DNA from: Minisyncoccota bacterium
GTDB taxonomy: Bacteria > Patescibacteriota > Minisyncoccia > UBA6257 > HR35
DNA length: 7,473 nt
Reading direction: 5' to 3'
Assembly (NCBI GenBank): GCA_028276315.1
Contig: JAPYWP010000028.1
Span: 1 to 7,473 of the forward strand
This document shows positions 1-4,750 of this stretch, in pieces. Positions within the stretch are counted from its first letter, which is position 1. Each line of letters begins with the position of its first letter. Both the position numbers and the translations under genes were made by a program. The notes beneath the pieces were generated by a model. It was not told the origin of the DNA, made no database searches, and was given only the letters and a program-made list of their open reading frames with translations.

Positions 1-73
1 ATACTACAATTATAGAGAGTGTGACAACAAGTTCTACGAGAGTAAAACTTTTATACTGCCTTTTATGGAGCAT
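1..73 (-). CDS. Type IV pilin/pseudopilin, N-terminal fragment (runs off left edge)
   Basis: The minus strand opens with ATG at 73-71 and reads 24 codons to the window edge. The residues are MLHKRQYKS followed by FTLVELVVTLSIIVV. This is the class III (prepilin) signal: a short basic leader, then the cleavage site before Phe, Glu at mature position +5, and a hydrophobic stretch that forms the pilin spine helix. In this family the prepilin peptidase PilD cuts and N-methylates the Phe, and the subunit is built into a type IV pilus, competence pilus or type II pseudopilus. The residue at -1 is Ser, where Gly is usual. A perfect TATAAT lies 8 nt before the ATG. With pilB in the same window, a type IV pilus role is likely. 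The C-terminal domain is outside the window, so major pilin, minor pilin and ComGC-like forms cannot be separated. Confidence 0.85.
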   Translation of the reverse strand, partial: MLHKRQYKSFTLVELVVTLSIIVV

Positions 74-81
74 ATTAGAAT

Positions 82-109
82 ATTATACCGCGGATTTATG
101 CGGATTCAA
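82..109 (-). promoter_or_regulatory. Candidate promoter of the pilin gene
   Basis: Reading the minus strand, TTGAAT (109-104) is followed by a 16-nt spacer and a perfect TATAAT (87-82). The last T of the -10 lies 8 nt before the pilin ATG, so transcription would start about 2 nt upstream of the codon. There is no Shine-Dalgarno sequence in that gap. The -35 element and the spacer consist of units of repeat block A. The -10 is clear; the -35 matches the consensus TTGACA at only four positions. Confidence 0.6.
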
Positions 110-148
110 AACTGATTTATGCGGATATTAACGCGGATTAACGCTGAT
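91..148 (+). repeat. Repeat block A: CGGAT units, ~10.6-bp period
   Basis: CGGAT occurs at 91, 101, 122 and 134, with one-mismatch CTGAT units at 112 and 144. The spacings are 10, 11, 10, 12 and 10 bp. Between the cores the sequence is mostly TTATG, TCAAA or TATTAACG, so the unit is best described as a degenerate GCGGATTTAT. The block fills the gap just upstream of the pilin start and includes its -35 region and spacer. It has the same orientation as block B on the other side of tRNA-Glu. Confidence 0.8.
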
Positions 149-185
149 AGATTAATTATTAATTAGGTTTGCATTAGTTCGTTTT

Positions 186-230
186 AAATTAAAAAATTTT
201 CCAACTCGTTAACTTAATTATTTTTAATTT
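186..230 (-). terminator. Weak candidate terminator downstream of tRNA-Glu (10-bp AT-only inverted repeat)
   Basis: AAATTAAAAA at 186-195 is the exact reverse complement of TTTTTAATTT at 221-230, with a 25-nt loop. It lies 36 bp past the tRNA-Glu 3' end in the direction of tRNA transcription, and a run of T occurs in the 3' arm. The stem has no G-C pairs and the loop is long, so this could easily be chance in such AT-rich DNA. I see nothing else in the 149-265 spacer. Confidence 0.2.
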
Positions 231-265
231 GTATTATCTGTTTGACTTTTGCCTTTAAATTTTTG

Positions 266-337
266 CGCCCCCAACCGGAGTCGAACCGGTGTTTCCGCCT
301 TGAAAGAGCGGTGTCCTTGCCACTAGACGATGGGGGC
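266..337 (-). tRNA. tRNA-Glu (anticodon UUC)
   Basis: Read on the minus strand from 337, the 72-nt sequence folds into a complete cloverleaf. The acceptor stem is GCCCCCA/TGGGGGC, the D stem is GTC/GAC, and the anticodon stem is CCGCT/GGCGG with one G-U pair. The loop is CTTTCAA with anticodon TTC (304-302), and the T arm is ACCGG/CCGGT with loop TTCGACT. The discriminator base is G, as is usual for tRNA-Glu. CCA is not encoded (the next bases are CAA), so it must be added by the CCA-adding enzyme. The gene stands alone between two blocks of the CGGAT repeat. Confidence 0.96.
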
Positions 338-343
338 TCACCG

Positions 344-446
344 CAGATTATGCCACCACGGATATATGCGGATATTGAAACGGATTTATGCGGATAAAAT
401 ATATACCCACGGATCTATGCGGATATTTAAACGGATTCACTCGGAT
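344..446 (+). repeat. Repeat block B: CGGAT units in 22-bp pairs
   Basis: CGGAT cores begin at 359, 369, 381, 391, 410, 420, 432 and 442, with a degenerate CAGAT at 344. Spacings alternate 10 and 12 bp, giving a 22-bp double unit (for example 359-380 and 410-431), with one 19-bp step where a unit seems lost near 400. It has the same orientation as block A. The degenerate end of the block overlaps the likely -10 of tRNA-Glu. Confidence 0.85.
347..355 (-). promoter_or_regulatory. Candidate extended -10 promoter of tRNA-Glu
   Basis: On the minus strand TGG (355-353) directly precedes CATAAT (352-347). This matches an extended -10 (TGn plus five of six TATAAT positions). The predicted start is near 340, about 3 nt before the tRNA 5' end. 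No convincing -35 is visible, as expected for an extended -10 promoter. The element lies inside the degenerate last unit of repeat block B. Confidence 0.45.
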
Positions 447-481
447 TAAATAATTAAATATCCGTATTTAATCCGTTTAAA
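426..481. repeat. Inverted repeats at the orientation switch between blocks B and C
   Basis: Two perfect inverted repeats share a right arm. TTTAAACGGAT (426-436) pairs with ATCCGTTTAAA (471-481), and CGGATTAAAT (442-451) pairs with ATTTAATCCG (466-475). They cannot form together because both use 471-475. They mark the point where the repeat changes from CGGAT to ATCCG on the plus strand. Neither is followed by a T-run that would make it an ordinary terminator. Confidence 0.6.
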
Positions 482-558
482 ATCTGTATTTATCCGTATT
501 TATCCGTTCCTAATCCGCATTAATCAGTTGTTATCCGTTTTGAATCCGTATTTATCCG
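460..558 (-). repeat. Repeat block C: ATCCG units on plus strand, ~10.4-bp period
   Basis: On the plus strand ATCCG or a one-mismatch form begins at 460, 471, 482 (ATCTG), 492, 502, 513, 523 (ATCAG), 533, 544 and 554. The nine spacings are 10 or 11 bp with a mean of 10.4. The unit is about ATCCGTATTT, the reverse complement of the block A/B unit. The block ends 6 nt from the stop codon of the 50-codon gene at 565-717. No ORF, tRNA fold or CRISPR-like spacer pattern explains it. Confidence 0.85.
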
Positions 559-564
559 TTGTTT

Positions 565-717
565 TTAATTTACGAATGGATTTAAATAATAAATAAAACT
601 TTTTTTAACTTCTTTTCCAACTTCATGCCTTATATAATAAAGATAGCTACAAGATAAATAACCCAAAATCACTCCCAAAACAAAACAAAATTTCCAAAAT
701 TTATTCCATTTTTCCAT
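565..717 (-). CDS. Small hypothetical membrane protein (50 aa)
   Basis: ATG at 717-715 opens a 50-codon frame ending in TAA at 567-565. The protein starts MEKWNKFWKF, then has a hydrophobic stretch at about residues 9-29 with two Cys (11 and 23), then a charged segment around HEVGKEVKK and an aromatic end, YYLNPFVN. A basic N-terminus followed by one membrane helix predicts N-in topology with the tail outside. Support for it being real comes from a perfect TATAAT exactly 6 nt before the ATG, the same geometry as the divergent rsmA. The frame also fills the gap between rsmA and the repeat array. I do not recognise a family. It could be a chance frame in AT-rich DNA, but the promoter match argues against that. 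Confidence 0.6.
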   Translation of the reverse strand: MEKWNKFWKFCFVLGVILGYLSCSYLYYIRHEVGKEVKKSFIYYLNPFVN

Positions 718-719
718 AC

Positions 720-729
720 TATAATTATA
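720..729. promoter_or_regulatory. Shared palindromic -10 of rsmA and the divergent small gene
   Basis: TATAATTATA is its own reverse complement. On the plus strand TATAAT (720-725) is 6 nt from the rsmA ATG at 732. On the minus strand TATAAT (729-724) is 6 nt from the small-gene ATG at 717. Each predicted start (+1 about 7 nt past the -10) falls on the A of the ATG, so both mRNAs would be leaderless. Only 14 bp separate the two start codons, which leaves no room for a Shine-Dalgarno site. I see no good -35 on either side. Confidence 0.6.
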
Positions 730-731
730 AC

Positions 732-1478
732 ATGAAAAGGGATCAAAGATTTTTAAAAAAAGATTGGGTTGCTCTTAAAATGATTGAAGCATTAGAAATG
801 AAAGAAAATGATCTTGTTATAGAAATTGGAGGTGGCTATGGAATTATAACAAAATTTTTGAATACAAGAGCTATTATTTTTGAAAAAGATAAAAAACTTT
901 ATGATTATTTAATTAATAAATTTGAAGAAAAAATTAAAGAAGGAAAATTTTTAATTTTGAATCAAGATTTTTTAAAATTTGATTTACCACAAGAAAAATA
1001 CAAAATAATAGGAAATATTCCTTATTCTATAGCTGGAAAAATAATTAGAAAAATTTTTGTTCCTGAAAAACATCCGGAAATTGCTGTCTTTACTTTTCCT
1101 CAAGAGCTTGGAGAAAAAATTTTATCTAAGCCTAAGGGAAGCTTTCTTTCTTATTTTATAAGAATCTTAGCTGAACCTAAAAAAATACTTTTTATAGATA
1201 AAAAACTTTTTTGGCCATCGCCTAAAGTAAATTCTTTAGCTATAAAGTTTATTTTTAACAAAAATATAGATTTTGATTTTTATGATTTTGTTAAATTTTT
1301 AAAATTATGCTTTTCTTCTCCGAAAAAAAATATAAAAAATAATCTTAAAAAAGAATTAAAAATAGAAGATATTGAAAATTTAATAAACAAAGACTTACTT
1401 AAAAAAAGAGCTCATCAAATTAGTTTAGAAGATTTAAAAAGAATTTATTTTGAATTTAAAAAAAATTCAAAATTTTAG
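732..1478 (+). CDS. rsmA: 16S rRNA dimethyladenosine transferase (RsmA/KsgA)
   Basis: This SAM-dependent enzyme dimethylates the two adjacent adenines in the helix 45 loop of 16S rRNA (A1518/A1519 in E. coli), a late step in small-subunit maturation. Visible motifs are a family-like start (QRFL, residues 5-8), SAM motif I EIGGGYG (31-37), the catalytic NIPYS (95-99), PQE (123-125), WPSPKVNS (161-168), and the C-terminal SSPKKNIKNNLKKEL and RAHQISLEDL segments. At 248 aa it is slightly short, because the N-terminal basic tail before the QxFL motif is only four residues. The ATG is fixed by the TATAAT 6 nt upstream. Its 3' end overlaps the convergent antiporter gene by 12 nt. An Erm-type 23S methylase is less likely because of the KsgA-like C-terminus. 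Confidence 0.93.
   Translation: MKRDQRFLKKDWVALKMIEALEMKENDLVIEIGGGYGIITKFLNTRAIIFEKDKKLYDYLINKFEEKIKEGKFLILNQDFLKFDLPQEKYKIIGNIPYSIAGKIIRKIFVPEKHPEIAVFTFPQELGEKILSKPKGSFLSYFIRILAEPKKILFIDKKLFWPSPKVNSLAIKFIFNKNIDFDFYDFVKFLKLCFSSPKKNIKNNLKKELKIEDIENLINKDLLKKRAHQISLEDLKRIYFEFKKNSKF
1447..1473. terminator. 11-bp perfect inverted repeat across the convergent rsmA/antiporter ends
   Basis: ATTTTGAATTT (1447-1457) and AAATTCAAAAT (1463-1473) are exact reverse complements around a five-A loop. On the plus strand the stem runs into TTTT (1473-1476) and another T-run at 1480-1484, as a terminator for rsmA would. On the minus strand the 3' arm is followed by TAAATTC, so it is weaker for the antiporter. 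The stop codon of the antiporter (1469-1467) is in the stem and that of rsmA (1476-1478) just after it. There is one G-C pair only, so the hairpin is weak by itself. Confidence 0.45.
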
Positions 1479-3083
1479 ATTTTCCAAATTATTTTTGTTT
1501 TTCTCTAAAATTTCAGCAACATATTTACCTCCTAAAAGATGAGGCCAAAATATAAAATCTGCGCCTAAACTTTTCAATTTTTCAATTTCTTTTAAGTTAT
1601 AAGCTACAGAAATAAATTTTATTTTTTCATTTTGATTTTTGCAATATTTTAAAATAAGAGAGTTTGCTTCAAAATCAGGTATTGTACTAATTACAAGTTT
1701 TGCATTTTTAAAATTCAACAAATAAAGAAAATCTATGTCTTTACCATCTCCATAGACAGAATCTATGTTTTCTTTTTTTAGCTTTTCTATTATATTTGGA
1801 TTATAATCTATAACTAAAAAATTTAAATTAAGCTCTTTTAATTTATCTTTAATAATGCTTCCAATCCTATCGCAGCCAAAAAGAAAAATATCATAATCTT
1901 TTTTAATTTCAATTTCCTTCTCTTTAAAGAATAAAAACTTTTTAATCTTACTATATATTTTTTCGTGAAAATAAATAAAGTAAGAAGAAATAAATATTGT
2001 TATAAAACCAACCAATGAAACGAAACTTAAAATTTTATCTTTTAAAATCTGATCTTGAAAAAAATTTTGTTTTACTAAAAGATTAATTAAAATAAAAGAA
2101 AATTCACTAATTTGACCAGCAGTTAAAGCTGTAATAAAACTAACTCTTTTTGGTAAAGAAAATAACTTTAAAATTAAAAGAACAATAATTGGATTAAAAA
2201 TTAAAACAAATAAAGATGTAATTATTGATGATAAAAGAATATCTTTAAAATAAATTAAATTAAAAAAGCTACCAATATATACAAAAAATAAGATTAAAAA
2301 AAAGTCTCTTAAGCCAGATAGTTTTGAGATTATTTCTGTTGAAAAATTAGCTCTTGAAATTAAAAGGCCAGCAAAAAATGCGCCTAACTCGATTGGGAAA
2401 TTAAATTTTAAAAACAAAAAACTAATTCCAAAAGCAAATGTTATTCCAAAGATAAAAAGAATTTCAAGAGATTTTTCTAATAATTTTTCTATTTTAACTA
2501 TTATTTTTGGAACTATTAAAAACAAAATTATTAAAAGTAAAATTCCATAAAAAATTGAATAAAGATTTGTTTCAAAATTTATATTTAGTAAAAGAGGTAG
2601 CAAAATAAAAGAAAGAGCGGCAATAATATCTTGAACTATCATAAAACCAGTTGTAATTTTTCCATATAAAGTACTTAAAATTCTTTTTTCTGAAAATATT
2701 TTCATAACAATAGCGGTAGAAGAAAATGAAAAAGCTAAAGAAAGTATAAAAGCAAGTTTATCTTCAAAACCAAGAAATTTTAAAACGAAAAATCCTAAAA
2801 TTGTTGTTATTACTTCTTGTAAAATCCCTAAAATTAAAGAAATTTTAAAAACATCCTTAAATGAATCTAATTTTAAACTTAAACCAACTAAAAACAAAAG
2901 TAAAACTATTGCTATTTCAGAAAATAAATTTAAAATTTTAAAAGTATCGCTATCTAAAGTAAAAATTTTTGTTGAAAAAAATCCACTTAAAATATAAGAG
3001 ATTAATAGTGGTTGTTTAATTAAAAAAAATAAAAAAGATAAAATAAAAACTAAAATAAAAATTAAACTTATTTTCTCAATCAT
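1467..3083 (-). CDS. Kef-type (CPA2) cation/proton antiporter with C-terminal TrkA-N domain
   Basis: This 538-aa inner-membrane protein has about 12 hydrophobic segments (residues 1-370), typical of the Na+/H+ exchanger (CPA2) fold. KefB/KefC-like marks include QPLLISYILSGF (24-35), FSSTAIVMKIFSEKR (120-134), the ion-site QD pair (151-152) in place of the DD of NapA-type exchangers, LGAFFAGLLIS (233-243) and TAGQISEF (321-328). A cytosolic TrkA-N/RCK nucleotide-binding domain follows from about 397, with LFGCDRIG (401-408), the acidic VIDYNP (424-429) and YGDGKD (444-449). K+/H+ exchange gated by NAD(H) or a similar ligand is an inference; the ion is not proven. The start is set at 3083, because the frame upstream of it is tRNA-Leu sequence. 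The ATG lies 4 nt past the tRNA 3' end, with no Shine-Dalgarno in between. Confidence 0.88.
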   Translation of the reverse strand: MIEKISLIFILVFILSFLFFLIKQPLLISYILSGFFSTKIFTLDSDTFKILNLFSEIAIVLLLFLVGLSLKLDSFKDVFKISLILGILQEVITTILGFFVLKFLGFEDKLAFILSLAFSFSSTAIVMKIFSEKRILSTLYGKITTGFMIVQDIIAALSFILLPLLLNINFETNLYSIFYGILLLIILFLIVPKIIVKIEKLLEKSLEILFIFGITFAFGISFLFLKFNFPIELGAFFAGLLISRANFSTEIISKLSGLRDFFLILFFVYIGSFFNLIYFKDILLSSIITSLFVLIFNPIIVLLILKLFSLPKRVSFITALTAGQISEFSFILINLLVKQNFFQDQILKDKILSFVSLVGFITIFISSYFIYFHEKIYSKIKKFLFFKEKEIEIKKDYDIFLFGCDRIGSIIKDKLKELNLNFLVIDYNPNIIEKLKKENIDSVYGDGKDIDFLYLLNFKNAKLVISTIPDFEANSLILKYCKNQNEKIKFISVAYNLKEIEKLKSLGADFIFWPHLLGGKYVAEILEKNKNNLENLKF

Positions 3084-3086
3084 CTG

Positions 3087-3171
3087 TGCCCGGGGAGGGA
3101 TTCGAACCCTCACGAGGGTAAACCTCACGAGATTTTGAGTCTCGCGCGTCTTCCAATTCCGCCACCCGGGC
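3087..3171 (-). tRNA. tRNA-Leu (anticodon CAA)
   Basis: Read on the minus strand from 3171, the 85-nt sequence is a class II tRNA. The acceptor stem is GCCCGGG/CCCGGGC, the D stem is GCG/CGC, and the anticodon stem is CGAGA/TCTCG. The loop is CTCAAAA with anticodon CAA (3137-3135), which reads TTG. There is a long variable arm with stem GAGG/CCTC, and the T arm is GAGGG/CCCTC with loop TTCGAAT. The discriminator is A and CCA is not encoded (the next bases are CAG). It sits inside the minus-strand gene train. Its first base is the last base of the TAG stop of the upstream gene, and its last base is 3 nt before the antiporter ATG, so it is almost certainly cotranscribed with both. Confidence 0.97.
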
Positions 3172-3674
3172 TAAAAAAATTTATCAGCAACTTTTGATGC
3201 AGCGAAAGAATTTGGTTTCACTTTTACTTCAAAACCATATCCACGAATATAGTTCATTAATTCTTGTATAATTTGACTTGTTTTGCCATTATAACCAACA
3301 TCTATATGAAGCTCAAAGTTTATTTGCGGGTTTATATTTTTAAAATTTTCAATTAAACTTTTGGCTAAATCTAATGAATTAATAACCTCTTCCCAAATTC
3401 TCTGATTAATCAAATAAATTGATTTTTTATTTTCTGTCTCATAAAAACTTAAACTTTTTTGCCATCTTCTGTAAAAAAACCTTGCTCCAAAACCAACTCT
3501 ATGAACCACTACTGCTGAGACAAAATCAACAAAATTATTATCTATTTCAGAATCTGTTCCTATCATTACTTTATAAATACCCTTTTTTTCATTTATAAAA
3601 TTATTAATTTCTTTTAACATTTCAAAAAAACTTATAATTTTACCTGTTCCAGTTATAAAACGAAACTTTTCCAT
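3171..3674 (-). CDS. YkuK-type RNase H-fold protein (DUF458)
   Basis: The protein matches the DUF458/YkuK family, predicted RNase H-like nucleases of unknown role. From the ATG at 3674 it has 167 residues, normal for the family. Counting from that ATG, conserved pieces are IGTDSE (38-43, first acidic residue D41), FVSAVVVHRVGFGARFFYRR (51-70), a Glu-rich helix near WEEV (94-97), HIDVGYNGKTS (123-133, D125) and the terminal KPNSFAASKVADKF (153-166, D164). These acids are where an RNase H metal site would be. An upstream GTG at 3692, overlapping the rodA stop as TAGTG, would add six residues and couple translation. I prefer the ATG because family proteins begin just before the phenylalanine-rich strand. 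The TAG stop shares its G with the first base of tRNA-Leu. Confidence 0.82.
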   Translation of the reverse strand: MEKFRFITGTGKIISFFEMLKEINNFINEKKGIYKVMIGTDSEIDNNFVDFVSAVVVHRVGFGARFFYRRWQKSLSFYETENKKSIYLINQRIWEEVINSLDLAKSLIENFKNINPQINFELHIDVGYNGKTSQIIQELMNYIRGYGFEVKVKPNSFAASKVADKFF

Positions 3675-3691
3675 AATAAATAATTTTACCA

Positions 3692-4750
3692 CTAAAATTT
3701 TTTGTTAGAAAAATCAAAAATAATCTTAAGGGCTAAAATTTCGGCTAAAATATGGGAACCACCATAACTAAAAAATGGTAATGGAAGACCAATTATAGGC
3801 AAAAGACCAACATTCATTAAAGAATTTATTGTAAATTGAGTAAAAATCCATATTTTAAATCCTTTTAAAAATAAAATTTCCTTTGTTTCTTTTAAAAAAT
3901 CTTTTAATTTTTCTAATTGATTCCAAAATAAAATATAAAGAAAAATTAAAATTAAAAAACCAAAATAACCAAAATGCTCAACAAATGAAGCCAAAAGAAA
4001 ATCTGTTGGAGCGCTCGGTAAAAATCCATAAATAGATTGATAACCTTTTTTAAAACCTTTTCCAAAAAAACCACCAGAGCCAAATGTTGTTTTGCTTTCA
4101 AAAGCATTATAACCCCCAGAAAATATATCTTTCTCTGGATAAATAAAATTTAAAATTCTTTCCTTTTGATAATCTTTTGCTATAAAAAACCAGAAAACTA
4201 AAAAGAAAATTAAAATTAAAGATATTAGAAATATTTTTATTTTAAAGTTAAGATAAGGAAAAACTAAAAAGAACCAAATAGAAAGAAAAACTAATAAAGA
4301 GCCAAAATCATTTTGAAGATAACATAAAAATGAAAATATAAAAATTATAAAAATATATTTTAAAAAACTTAAAAATTTTTTAATTTCTTTTTGGTAAGCA
4401 AGTTCTCTTGATAAAATTAAAACAAAAATAATTTTAGCAAATTCTATAGGCTGGAAATTAAAAAAATAAATTTTAAGCCAGGCTTTTTTAAATCCAAACA
4501 AAAAAGCCAAAAAATTTAAAAAGATAACTAAAACAAAAATTAAATATAAAAAATTCTTTTTAAAATAAATGTAAGAAAAATTTTTCAAAAAAATTAAAAA
4601 AATTATGGAAAATAAGAAAAAAATAATTTGCTTTAAGTATAATTTTTCTTTGACGCTAATGCTAAATAGTGTAATTATTGAAAATAATAAAATAAAAGAA
4701 ACTATAACTATTATTTTAAATTTTAATTCTTTAGTAAAATAAATTAACAT
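3692..4750 (-). CDS. rodA: RodA/FtsW-type (SEDS) peptidoglycan polymerase
   Basis: SEDS proteins polymerise lipid II into glycan strands together with a transpeptidase PBP: RodA in elongation, FtsW in division. The 352 residues are mostly hydrophobic, with about ten membrane segments. Family motifs are FQPIEFAK (99-106), QNDFGS (146-151, the QPDLGT motif), GGYNA (212-216) and GSGGFFGKGFKKG (224-236) in the large outer loop. SAPTDFLLASFVEHFGYFG (246-264) holds the probable catalytic Asp, D250, and GLLPIIGLPLPFFSYGGS (315-332) is near the C-terminus. The short length and absence of long tails favour RodA over FtsW, but this is not certain. The ATG lies inside the preceding gene with a 20-nt overlap, so translation is probably coupled. 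A class A PBP gene starts at 7152, so glycan synthesis genes flank this cluster. Confidence 0.85.
   Translation of the reverse strand: MLIYFTKELKFKIIVIVSFILLFSIITLFSISVKEKLYLKQIIFFLFSIIFLIFLKNFSYIYFKKNFLYLIFVLVIFLNFLAFLFGFKKAWLKIYFFNFQPIEFAKIIFVLILSRELAYQKEIKKFLSFLKYIFIIFIFSFLCYLQNDFGSLLVFLSIWFFLVFPYLNFKIKIFLISLILIFFLVFWFFIAKDYQKERILNFIYPEKDIFSGGYNAFESKTTFGSGGFFGKGFKKGYQSIYGFLPSAPTDFLLASFVEHFGYFGFLILIFLYILFWNQLEKLKDFLKETKEILFLKGFKIWIFTQFTINSLMNVGLLPIIGLPLPFFSYGGSHILAEILALKIIFDFSNKKF

Noticed and set aside
91..558. CRISPR array
   Set aside because: Units recur at 10-12 bp with no unique spacers of 25-40 nt, orientation flips inside the array, and no cas genes are present.
647..655. Lipobox in the small membrane protein (YLSC, Cys 23)
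   Set aside because: The -3 residue is Tyr rather than Leu/Val/Ile, and the Cys sits within rather than at the end of the hydrophobic stretch.
3084..3128. N-terminal extension of the antiporter from a start at 3128
   Set aside because: These 15 codons (MRFTLVRVRIPPRAQ) are the translated 3' half of tRNA-Leu; the ATG at 3083 starts the first membrane helix.
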